From Prevotellaceae bacterium UBA4372 (GTDB lineage: Bacteria; Bacteroidota; Bacteroidia; Bacteroidales; Bacteroidaceae): a DNA stretch of 64,000 nucleotides. Under the pieces are notes generated by a model that searched no databases, was not told the origin of the DNA, and saw nothing but the letters and a program-made list of their open reading frames with translations. Every line of letters starts with the position of its first letter. Position 1 is the first letter of the stretch. The stretch lies in contig DGSC01000031.1 in assembly GCA_002391275.1 (NCBI GenBank), positions 3,231 through 67,230 on the forward strand. Direction: 5' to 3'. Of the stretch, positions 53,647 through 64,000 are shown in pieces. The position numbers and the translations under genes are program-made.

Positions 53647-54244
53647 CAGCCGCTTAACGCGGTGCCTGTCTTATTTGTTCTGCTGCAACCCACACAGGAT
53701 AGAATGAAGATTGATGCCTTCTAAATAAACTACGAATTACACGAATTTGACGAATTCTCTGTCCAGCACTAACCAACACAAGATTTAATGAAGATTGACG
53801 AACAGATTGATGTAGATTGACGTCTAAAAAAACAGCAACGAATTACGCTAATTAAACGAATTATCAAGCACTTAGGTCGAACAAATTAGTGTCGAATTGA
53901 ACGAATTTCCGAGCGAAGCGCTACGCAGGCTTCGAATGTCGACGATTCTCGACCTGACAGATGCCTTCTATATAAACAACGAATTAAACAAATTAAACGA
54001 ATTCCCCGCTCCGCTGCAACCTCTACATGATTATCGTAGATTGATGAGCAGATTCACGGAGATTGACGTCTTATATTTCAACCATGAATGATATATAAAC
54101 AGCCGCGGACTATACGGATTCTACGGCCCCGTTCCTCTGGAGACCTATGTCCCCCAGCCTACAATGAATAACCGTAAAATCCGTAAAAATCCGTAGTTGT
54201 AAAAAAGCGAAATGGTTAATGATTCAAGTAAAGGCCGTCTGTCA

Positions 54245-54440
54245 ACAGCCAGCAACGCAGCGCCCCGAAGGGGCAACAAGCAAATAGCCCTGGGCATCGC
54301 CCTGGGTAACCATCGGCAAGGGAATACACGCCCTGTAAGGGCAAAAGCATTCCAAAGTCTAACGCTTCTGCCCCTACAGGGCGCGTATATAGATGCAAAC
54401 GTTAACCCAGGGCGATGCCCCGGGCTACGAGCTCACTGGC
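54245..54440. repeat. REP-like and 60-bp-unit repeat cluster inside the core
   Basis: One 60-bp-type unit (GCAGCGCCCCGAAGGGGCAA at about 54258), the AGCCCTGGGCATCGCCCTGGG module, a hairpin made of CGCCCTGTAAGGGCAAAAGC and its near complement GCTTCTGCCCCTACAGGGCG (about 54326-54392), and an inverted CCCAGGGCGATGCCC module. The same set, in another order, is found at 12300-12475 and 16205-16600. Confidence 0.8.
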
Positions 54441-54566
54441 CCTGCAGGCCGCTTGGCTCCATACAAAATCAATAAATAAAAACAACGAAGGAGCAAAACG
54501 CATAGATTCTTGTAATTCGTGGTGATATATGAATAAACAAAACTTAAGTTCACTAAATTTCAATTC

Positions 54567-55460
54567 ATGGAAGCAATCACTTTTATCAACAAATTAGCAG
54601 CGCAGAAAAAAGCGTTAGGACATGAACGCACGGCGGCCAACTATCGTGCCACGGCAAGAGCCTTGGCGCGATTCCTCGACCAACACTGGCAAGGCCCACT
54701 CATCCTTGAGAACATCAGGCAACCACTCATCAACGACTTCGAGCACCACCTCCTCTACGAACGACACGTATGCAAAAACACCAGCAGCTTCTACATGCGG
54801 CAACTAAGAGCCACCTACAACGAAGCCGTGAGGCAGTGCCTGTGCCAAGACACCAAACCGTTCTGCAGAGTGTACACCGGCATCGACCAGACATGCAAGC
54901 GAGCGGCCAAGCCCGAAACGCTCAGCAGCCTCTTCAAGCTGCGACTCGACCAGAACCCGAGCCTCGAATTCGCAAGGGATCTTTTCCACTTCGCCTTCCT
55001 CGGACGAGGCATCGCCTTTATCGATATGGCCAAACTCAAGACTACCAACATCCAAGGCGACCTGCTCATCTACCGGCGCAGCAAAACCGGACAGCTCATC
55101 ACTGTGGCGCTACTGCCTGCCATGCGACGCATTATCAACAGATGGCACGTCAAGGCCGAGGACTCGCTCTTCCCGCTCGTTCCAGCAAAACCCACCGACA
55201 GCAACTTCTCCACGGCTCTGAGGATATACAACAGACGGCTCACGGCATTGTCCGAACTCTGCGGCAACGACATGCACCTCAATTCCTACACCGCACGACA
55301 CAGCTGGGCATCCGAGGCATACCGGCTGGGAGTGCCCATACAATCCATCAGCGAATGTATGGGACACACTACCGAGCGCACAACGCGCATCTACATTCAA
55401 TCCCTGTCCACAGAACACATCAATGCCGCACTCAAACCCTTCCTCGACGCCTACTCCTAA
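54567..55460 (+). CDS. Tyrosine recombinase inside the invertible core
   Basis: A 297-residue integrase/recombinase with an N-terminal SAM-like core-binding domain (about 1-105) and a catalytic domain (about 115-290). Catalytic residues are visible: Arg147 in FLGRGIAFIDMAKL, Lys173 in RRSKTGQ, Arg244-His245 in YTARHSWAS (Tyr241 replaces the usual first His, as is common in Bacteroidota members), His267 in MGHTTERT and nucleophile Tyr276 in RIYIQSL. Its size and RHSWAS box match the Mpi/Tsr-like DNA invertases of Bacteroidota. It lies between perfect inverted repeats and next to two alternative operons, so I infer that it inverts its own segment. Confidence 0.93.
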   Translation: MEAITFINKLAAQKKALGHERTAANYRATARALARFLDQHWQGPLILENIRQPLINDFEHHLLYERHVCKNTSSFYMRQLRATYNEAVRQCLCQDTKPFCRVYTGIDQTCKRAAKPETLSSLFKLRLDQNPSLEFARDLFHFAFLGRGIAFIDMAKLKTTNIQGDLLIYRRSKTGQLITVALLPAMRRIINRWHVKAEDSLFPLVPAKPTDSNFSTALRIYNRRLTALSELCGNDMHLNSYTARHSWASEAYRLGVPIQSISECMGHTTERTTRIYIQSLSTEHINAALKPFLDAYS

Positions 55461-55666
55461 ACACAACTACACATTAATGATATTTATACGCGCGCGCGAA
55501 CATTATATATATTTTAACACCTAAAAGCCGACGAATACGTATTCGTAAAAAAACTTAAAACAATACCTCATTGAAGATTTTGCCCGCTTTCTGAGCATAA
55601 ATTACCGCAAAAACAACGTAAACGGCCTATTTTTTGAGGCTGTGGAGCATTTTTTTATAAACTTTT
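55461..55666. other. Short gap between recombinase and outward promoter
   Basis: 206 bp, AT-rich and without a gene. It contains the alternating element ATACGCGCGCGCGAACATTA plus TATATATTTT (55487-55513) and a perfect 16-bp palindrome ACGAATACGTATTCGT (55531-55546) followed by a short A-run, which may end recombinase transcription. T-runs at 55631-55635, 55651-55657 and 55663-55669 precede the -33 box of the outward promoter. Confidence 0.6.
55531..55546 (+). terminator. 16-bp perfect palindrome after the recombinase gene
   Basis: ACGAATACGTATTCGT is fully self-complementary and lies 70 bp after the recombinase stop. Without a loop it would form a weak RNA hairpin, and no T-run follows on the plus strand, so a protein-binding site is as likely as a terminator. 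Confidence 0.35.
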
Positions 55667-55697
55667 TTTGGTGAAAATGAAATTATGTGTACATTTG
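55667..55697 (+). promoter_or_regulatory. Outward-facing invertible promoter, now driving the right operon
   Basis: TTTG (55667-55670), a 19-nt spacer and TACATTTG (55690-55697) form a perfect Bacteroidota -33/-7 promoter; transcription should begin near 55704. It lies inside the core, 14 bp from the right inverted repeat, and points to the gene at 55956, with a leader of about 250 nt that includes the whole repeat. No equivalent promoter is found at the left edge of the core or between either repeat and its gene. Inversion would place it upstream of the left operon with the same leader. Confidence 0.8.
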
Positions 55698-55711
55698 CAC
55701 CGAATTAGACA

Positions 55712-55902
55712 TCCATCTCTGCCGGAGAGATGGGTATAACGACGTGGATGAGTCGGCAGCTTCTGGCGAGGAGTGCCGTCTGCAGACACGCTAAAGCTGG
55801 GTAAAAGGAGGCCCTTAAAAGCTACAAAGAAACAGAAAAGAGAGAATACGCCCTTAACACACTGCGCCAGCGGCCGTGCCGCGGTCGCGAAGCAAAAGTG
55901 AA
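55712..55902. repeat. Right arm of the perfect 191-bp inverted repeat
   Basis: Reverse complement of 53272-53462, without mismatch. It starts 14 bp after the promoter -7 box and ends 53 bp before the right lipoprotein gene start, so it forms most of the mRNA leader. The inner edge carries CCATCTCT-GCCGG-AGAGATGG (55713-55733); further in, GTCTGCAGAC and GCGGC-ACG-GCCGC are small palindromes that could fold in the leader. Confidence 0.97.
55713..55733. promoter_or_regulatory. Candidate recombinase crossover site, right
   Basis: Inverted partner of 53441-53461: 8-bp arms CCATCTCT/AGAGATGG with the centre GCCGG. The asymmetric centre would set recombination polarity so that the outcome is inversion, not deletion. 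Confidence 0.5.
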
Positions 55903-55955
55903 CGAAAAAAAACAAGTTAAATTTAATCAATACTTTTTTTTAAAAATTTTTATTT

Positions 55956-59789
<3,834 letters not shown>

Positions 59790-59819
59790 TCTCTTCACAA
59801 TATGTGAATATAATCCAGG

Positions 59820-59847
59820 AAAGGGGAGGGCTCGTTCCCTCCCCTTT
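59820..59847 (+). terminator. Intercistronic 11-bp hairpin after the large right lipoprotein gene
   Basis: AAAGGGGAGGG (59820-59830) pairs perfectly with CCCTCCCCTTT (59837-59847), loop CTCGTT, followed by CTTAAATTTT. It lies between gene 1 and gene 2, as does the hairpin at 49153-49185 in the left operon. A moderate terminator would give more of the large lipoprotein than of the accessory proteins. Confidence 0.75.
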
Positions 59848-59868
59848 CTTAAATTTTAAAGAACTACG

Positions 59869-60357
59869 ATGAAGAAACTTCTACTTCTTATTCCTACAAT
59901 AATCTTGCTGGCGCTCGTTGCCTGCAATAAAAAGAAAACCACAGAGCCCGAAATAATCGGCCTGCCTGTGTTTACATTCGCGTCCGAGGACACGGCTGCC
60001 GTGCAGTCTCTGGCGAATCAGTTCGTCGATTATTTCCGTGCCGGCAATATCAATGCTGCTGCTGACATGTTATACATTGTCCGCAACGACTCCGTAATTG
60101 CTCTTCCTGAAGATCAGAAAGCCAATTTCAAGCAAGCCTTGTCCACTCTGCCTATCTATGATTGTGCAATCAAGGAGATGAATCTCTACAGCAACCGCGA
60201 CAATGAGCTGCGTCTGGCCCTTCTGATTGCCGAAGATGGCAATATAGAAAGAGAAGAAGGAACGATCAACTTCTTCCTCAATCCTGTGTCGCAAGAAGGC
60301 AATTGGTATCTTACCCTTTTGAGCGAATATGCCGAAGGAGTAGGACTATATCATTAA
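59869..60357 (+). CDS. Small lipoprotein, right operon
   Basis: A 162-residue lipoprotein (lipobox ALVAC, Cys19; then NKKKTTE). The body has AAVQSLANQFVDYFRAGNINAAADMLYIVRNDSV and a C-terminal NPVSQEGNWYLTLL, matching the left-operon protein at 48639 (NPVYVQDKWYLTLL), with an NTF2-like pattern. It is the second gene of the right operon, 79 bp after the large lipoprotein, past a hairpin. Confidence 0.8.
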   Translation: MKKLLLLIPTIILLALVACNKKKTTEPEIIGLPVFTFASEDTAAVQSLANQFVDYFRAGNINAAADMLYIVRNDSVIALPEDQKANFKQALSTLPIYDCAIKEMNLYSNRDNELRLALLIAEDGNIEREEGTINFFLNPVSQEGNWYLTLLSEYAEGVGLYH

Positions 60358-60371
60358 TCTTTCTCTATACA

Positions 60372-60809
60372 ATGAAATATAATAAAGTTACAACTGTACT
60401 CTTGCTTTCAGCCCTGATGATGTTTGGCTGCAAGCGTTCGCCGGTAAAGGAGAATCAGAACTTCTATGTCACAGATTCTACCGCTTTGGCGCCATGCGGA
60501 GAGTTGTCTGTTCCAGCTTCCGTGGATATGGGAGTATTCGTTGGTGACTCTTTGAAAAAAGAGACCGTCTTCAAATACAGAAATGTCGGCAACGATACGC
60601 TTTACATTTCTTCTGTTTTGCCAGAGTGCGATTGCACGGAAATCCTCGACTTTGAAGCGAAGCTTGCTCCAGGAGAAGTAGGTGCTGTGAAGGTGTCTCT
60701 TGATTTATCCGGATATCCTTGTGATACCATAAGAAAAGACGTCGGCATTCTTTCGAGCGACAGGCACGACAGAGTGAAACGAGTTACACTTTTGGGTCTT
60801 AGAAAGTAA
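60372..60809 (+). CDS. DUF1573 lipoprotein, right operon
   Basis: A 145-residue lipoprotein starting MKYNKVTTVLLLSALMMFGC. The open frame begins at 60303, but the ATG at 60372 starts the signal peptide and leaves 14 bp after the previous gene. DUF1573 features: DMGVFVGDSLKKETVFKYRNVGNDTLYISSVLPECDCTEILDFEAKLAPGEVGAVKVSLDLSGYPCDTI, with the Cys-x-Cys (ECDCT) in place of the left paralogue's CGGC. It is the counterpart of 48220-48639. Confidence 0.83.
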   Translation: MKYNKVTTVLLLSALMMFGCKRSPVKENQNFYVTDSTALAPCGELSVPASVDMGVFVGDSLKKETVFKYRNVGNDTLYISSVLPECDCTEILDFEAKLAPGEVGAVKVSLDLSGYPCDTIRKDVGILSSDRHDRVKRVTLLGLRK

Positions 60810-60826
60810 TATATACATATTTTGTT

Positions 60827-61330
60827 ATGACATATTCCTTGAAGAAATGTATGCTTGCTGCTGTTATGTGCCTCTTTACTCTGCATGTAGCAGCCGAAGA
60901 AGAAATTATTGTCTATGAGAAAGGCAAGTCGGAACCCGTCTTCAACTGCTGGCTGGCCGAGAAACCTGTTATCACCTTCGGACAGAACAGCATCACCTTG
61001 AAAGTCTCCGATTTGGAGGCGACTTTGCCGATAGCGAATGTCGAAAGGGTTGAGTTCAAGTTCAACGAGACAGACGTGCTCACAGATATTGAAGATGTAG
61101 AACAGCGTGAAGAGGCCGTACCGAGCTTCAGGTATATTGACGGACAAACGATTGAAGTGGCAGGTGTTGCCGACGATGCCTCCGTCCTATTGTATTCTAT
61201 CGATGGCAAGGCGGCTCCCTTGAGTCTTTCAAGGAACGGCAGCCGGATTACTGTCGGTATTCGCAACCTTCAGAAGGGAATATATATCTTAAGAGTTGAC
61301 AAGCAAACCTACAAAATATTCAAGAAATGA
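60827..61330 (+). CDS. Small secreted protein with C-terminal sorting-like domain, right operon
   Basis: A 167-residue protein: signal peptide (MLAAVMCLFTLHVAAE), a beta-rich part (CWLAEKPVITFGQNSITLKVSDLEATLPIANVERVEFKF) that aligns with the left paralogue (LLEKPVVTFDSENVLIKTTNAEVAVPFSFAQVEKFFF), and the ending ITVGIRNLQKGIYILRVDKQTYKIFKK, like a type A C-terminal sorting domain. Its order relative to the repeat protein is reversed compared with the left operon. It overlaps the next gene by ATGA. Confidence 0.75.
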   Translation: MTYSLKKCMLAAVMCLFTLHVAAEEEIIVYEKGKSEPVFNCWLAEKPVITFGQNSITLKVSDLEATLPIANVERVEFKFNETDVLTDIEDVEQREEAVPSFRYIDGQTIEVAGVADDASVLLYSIDGKAAPLSLSRNGSRITVGIRNLQKGIYILRVDKQTYKIFKK

Positions 61331-63837
61331 AGAAGAAGTTTTTATCCATATTCCTCCTTTTATTGAGCGCCGTGTGCGTCACTCTTCAGGCTCAGCCGGA
61401 AATGTTGATGAAGGTGAAGGTCAATGGCGAAGTAGAGGCTAAAACGGAGGACGGTAACACTATAACATTGAGCGGCCTGCTGACGCTGCCCGCCAATGCT
61501 TTCTCTGATATTACTTTCGACTATAAGCCCATTGAGGGTTTAGAGGCTATTGACTTAGGCCTAAGCGTGAAATGGGCTAACATTAATTTCAAGGCTTCAG
61601 CTCCTGAAGAAAAAGGACAGCTCTGCAAATGGGCTAATCCTGCAAATGACATCGTTAAAGCTACTTGGGGTACGCCCTATGGTTGGAAGTGGAGAACTCC
61701 AACTTATGACGAAATAGCCGAGCTCATAAGAGGTTGTAAATGGGAATGGGGCTCTTTAAACGACGTCGAAGGCTTTTGGGTGATCAACAAGGAAGATGAG
61801 GAGAAGGAAGAGACCGAAATGCGCAGAATCTTCCTCCCTGTAACGGGATACATAGATGGTGAATTTGGCGATGAGACTGCCCCCTCCTTCGGTTATTACT
61901 GGTCTAATACGTTATATACAAATGATTCCAGCAAGGCCTTAGCGATGGTGTTGAACCCGACTATCAAGCAAGATCGAGCCCTTCATGAGGAGCATAATAT
62001 CCTTAATTTGTTTGCAATCCGTCCCGTATGGGGCGATCCGGCCGTCAGCGTCGCTGTAACGCTTGGCGATGTTTCCAACATAGGTTTGACAACAGCCGAC
62101 GTTGTCGTAAGCTATGAAGTTACTTCAGGTGATGCAAGTGCCGTCAGCGCTTATGGCGTAGAGTATTCTGTGGATGGTGAGACGTGGACCAGCGTTCCGG
62201 CAACTAATAACCTCGTGCATATTACAGGCCTCGCTCCAGCCACTACTTATATATATCGCGCGTACGCGATAGTGAACGGTACACCTCAGTACGCACCTGA
62301 GTCGGAAGAGTACCCAACATTTACAACAGAGGCAAAGACTTTGCTGCTCTCTGAAGTCAGTGCTACAGCCCCCGCCTTTAATACGGCAACGGTAAGCTTC
62401 GGGCTTAGCAGTAATGCGCTTTCGGAGGTCACATGCACCGTCTATTATGCCTTGAAAGAGAAATGGGAAGACGTAGCTAATCGCCTCACAGCCACTGCTA
62501 CACCTGCTGAATCAATGTCGGTAACCTTGTCTGGCCTCGAGGCCGAGAAAACCTATGCTTATCAAGTTGTAGTCAAGCTCGGCGAACTGGAAAGAACTTC
62601 CGAAGTAGGTGAGTTTTCGACGCCTCGTGAGTCGAAGTATAAGACACCTGAGATCGTCGACTTAGGCCTTAGCGTCAAGTGGGCCAGCTTCAACCTTGGT
62701 GCTACCAATGAATATGAAAAGGGAGACCTGATAGGTTGGGGCGACATAACCGGAGAGTTGAAAGAATATAAGTCTGGTATCTATGCACGAGATTTCCATC
62801 GCGGTCATATAGGAGGCAATGTAAAATACGATATTGCCGCAGCAGAATTGGGTGGTCATTGGCGTCTGCCGACACCCGAAGAGGTGAAAGAACTCAGCAA
62901 GTGCAGCGTCACGGTGAAAACCGAAGGTGGCGTAAGAGGCTTCGAGCTGAGAGGTATTGGTAGCCATAGTAGCTCAACTATCTTTATTCCGGCTGCAGGC
63001 ATACGTGAAATATTGGATATTACCGACGCTGGTACCTATGCTTATTTGTGGACGGATTCATTGGACGTTTCGGAGTATGCTGTATTTGTAAGGATCTCGT
63101 CGTCAATAAGCAACCTCAAAGATCAGTTGAGCAACAAAGCCCATGGCATGAGCATACGTGCGGTATGGGATGATGGCACCGGCCCGCAAATCGAACCAGA
63201 TAAAGACCTCACCCGTACGATTGTTGAAGGTTCGGATAAGGATGAGCGTACGGGTATCATACCGATGGATGGCGTGAAGATGACCAATAACGGAGGCGTG
63301 AAATGGGCCCGATGGAACCTTGGCGCCAAGAAACAGACTGGTGACAAAGGTCAGTACTATGCTTGGGGCGAAACCGAAGCCAAAGACTCCTATTACTGGA
63401 GTAACTATGTTTCTCCATATAAGGATAGACCTGCGGAAGTCAATGGGTTCTATGCCATTAGTGATGAGCAGGATGCAGCTTGTGCGCTTTGGGGCAATGG
63501 CTGGAGAATGCCTACAGAAGGTGAGATTGCTAACCTGTTGAACGTTTGTGATTACGAATGGACGACCGAAGGTGGCGTCGAAGGTTTTAAGTTCACCAGC
63601 CGGGAAACGGGTGAAAGCCTATTCTTCCCTGCAGGCGGAACATCTGTCGGTGAAAATAATGCCACAGTAGGTATTGAAGGTCGCTATTGGACGCGCTCAG
63701 TGTGGATTGCGGAAGATCCGGACAAGAAAAAGGACTGGGCAACATGCCTTTATTTCTACAACCCCAACGTAATGACACCTCAGCTTGCAGGACTTGAGCG
63801 TTACAAGGGTATGCTCATTCGTCCAGTAAAGCAATAA
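61327..63837 (+). CDS. Secreted protein with three Fib_succ_major-type repeats, right operon
   Basis: An 836-residue protein with signal peptide (FLSIFLLLLSAVCVTLQAQ). Three modules are seen: IDLGLSVKWANINF...WRTPTYDEIAELI (about 75-235), VDLGLSVKWASFNLGA...WRLPTPEEVKEL (about 440-615) and VKWARWNLGAKKQTG...WRMPTEGEIANLL (about 655-835), each ending with IRPV/IRAVW. Two fibronectin-III-like stretches (VSVAVTLGDVSNIGLTTADVVVSYEV and LLSEVSATAPAFNTATVSFGLS) lie between the first two. It is the paralogue of 45895-48204. The codons at 62248-62268 carry a TATATATA/CGCGCG run. Confidence 0.82.
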   Translation: MKKKFLSIFLLLLSAVCVTLQAQPEMLMKVKVNGEVEAKTEDGNTITLSGLLTLPANAFSDITFDYKPIEGLEAIDLGLSVKWANINFKASAPEEKGQLCKWANPANDIVKATWGTPYGWKWRTPTYDEIAELIRGCKWEWGSLNDVEGFWVINKEDEEKEETEMRRIFLPVTGYIDGEFGDETAPSFGYYWSNTLYTNDSSKALAMVLNPTIKQDRALHEEHNILNLFAIRPVWGDPAVSVAVTLGDVSNIGLTTADVVVSYEVTSGDASAVSAYGVEYSVDGETWTSVPATNNLVHITGLAPATTYIYRAYAIVNGTPQYAPESEEYPTFTTEAKTLLLSEVSATAPAFNTATVSFGLSSNALSEVTCTVYYALKEKWEDVANRLTATATPAESMSVTLSGLEAEKTYAYQVVVKLGELERTSEVGEFSTPRESKYKTPEIVDLGLSVKWASFNLGATNEYEKGDLIGWGDITGELKEYKSGIYARDFHRGHIGGNVKYDIAAAELGGHWRLPTPEEVKELSKCSVTVKTEGGVRGFELRGIGSHSSSTIFIPAAGIREILDITDAGTYAYLWTDSLDVSEYAVFVRISSSISNLKDQLSNKAHGMSIRAVWDDGTGPQIEPDKDLTRTIVEGSDKDERTGIIPMDGVKMTNNGGVKWARWNLGAKKQTGDKGQYYAWGETEAKDSYYWSNYVSPYKDRPAEVNGFYAISDEQDAACALWGNGWRMPTEGEIANLLNVCDYEWTTEGGVEGFKFTSRETGESLFFPAGGTSVGENNATVGIEGRYWTRSVWIAEDPDKKKDWATCLYFYNPNVMTPQLAGLERYKGMLIRPVKQ

Positions 63838-63916
63838 AAGCACTAAAACAGAAGAACATCAGTTTTCAGAGGTTCATAAAAACAACATTTATTAATATAA
63901 ACCAAAAAACAGAAGT

Positions 63917-64000
63917 ATGAAAAAGTTTATGTTTTTGGCAGCAATGCTGTTTGCTGCATTTACCACGGCTTCCGCTCAGGAAGATCAGGTAATCGAAGAG
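63917..64000 (+). CDS. OmpA-family protein, N-terminal fragment (runs off the window), right operon
   Basis: 28 codons: a signal peptide and first residues (FMFLAAMLFAAFTTASAQEDQVIEE) identical in protein to the left-operon OmpA at 43240-44358, with only two synonymous differences in 84 bp. It follows the repeat-protein gene by 79 bp, without a consensus promoter in between, so it is the sixth gene of the right operon. It shows that the mirror arrangement extends to the window edge. Confidence 0.88.
   Translation, partial: MKKFMFLAAMLFAAFTTASAQEDQVIEE

Larger units (their letters stand above)
53463..54566. other. Left inner part of the invertible core: hairpin, inward promoter and repeats, no gene
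   Basis: 1.1 kb between the left inverted repeat and the recombinase. It holds a 13-bp hairpin (53531-53572), a consensus promoter reading rightwards (53616-53646), AT-rich ACGAATTACACGAATT / GATTGACGAACAGATTGATG repeat blocks (about 53725-54070) like those at 15900-16170 and 42750-43125, one 60-bp-type repeat unit (54245-54290), and REP-like hairpins with CCCTGGGCATCGCCCTGGG modules (54285-54440). I see no start codon followed by a credible protein. Confidence 0.7.

Noticed and set aside
53647..54566. tRNA or small structured RNA gene in the inner core
   Set aside because: Hairpins there belong to the REP-like repeat modules; I could not form a cloverleaf or recognise a known RNA family.
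55531..55546. The 16-bp palindrome ACGAATACGTATTCGT as the recombinase crossover site
   Set aside because: It occurs only once, on the right side of the core, so it cannot support inversion; the repeated dyads at the inner edges of the 191-bp arms fit better.

Overview
The window looks like a chromosomal segment of a Bacteroidota species, most likely Prevotellaceae (Prevotella/Segatella type). This rests on TTTG-N19/20-TAnnTTTG promoters with no recognisable -35/-10 of the E. coli type, a UpxY-like NusG paralogue heading a polysaccharide locus, fimbrillin-like lipoproteins, Cys-Lys-Asp-rich surface-lipoprotein leaders, OmpA/DUF1573 proteins and abundant intergenic repeat modules. No rRNA, tRNA, CRISPR array or IS element was recognised.

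Layout. (1) 1-11931, minus strand: the distal part of a glycan locus. A CDP-3,6-dideoxyhexose module (rfbF, rfbG, rfbH, two NAD-dependent epimerase/reductases and an RfbC-like epimerase) is followed by a GT2, a Wzx flippase, a GT4, an acyltransferase, a DUF4143 AAA ATPase and a partial GT2. (2) 12610-22606, minus strand: four fimbrillin/Mfa-like lipoproteins embedded in the glycan locus, with duplicated terminators and repeat-rich gaps. (3) 22767-41847, minus strand: an exopolysaccharide/capsule locus reading from a UpxY antiterminator through an OmpA-like protein, eight glycosyltransferases, two acyltransferases, a Wzy-like polymerase, an initiating sugar-phosphate transferase, a PqqD protein, a nucleotidyltransferase, an unlisted 57-residue peptide, Wza and a Wzc tyrosine kinase with a Tyr-Gly repeat tail. 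(4) 43240-64000: two paralogous, divergent surface-protein operons arranged as mirror images around a central switch.

The most interesting part is the centre (53272-55902). Two perfect 191-bp inverted repeats flank about 2.25 kb that carries a tyrosine recombinase and one outward-facing consensus promoter at its right edge (55667-55697). As drawn, the promoter drives the right operon, whose first gene encodes a surface lipoprotein with a collagen-like Gly-Asp-Lys stalk. The left operon, whose first gene encodes a full-length paralogue with a long coiled-coil stalk and the same lipoprotein leader, has no recognisable promoter. Inversion would move the promoter to the left operon. I infer an either/or switch between two whole surface complexes: large stalked lipoprotein, small lipoprotein, DUF1573 lipoprotein, Fib_succ_major-repeat protein, small C-terminal-sorting-like protein and OmpA. 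Inversion itself has not been shown; the architecture is read directly from the sequence.

In the glycan locus the initiating transferase, glycosyltransferases, acyltransferases, Wzy and Wzx would build a lipid-linked repeat unit; the CDP-dideoxysugar genes would supply an unusual sugar; Wza/Wzc would export and polymerise it; UpxY would promote elongation through the long operon.
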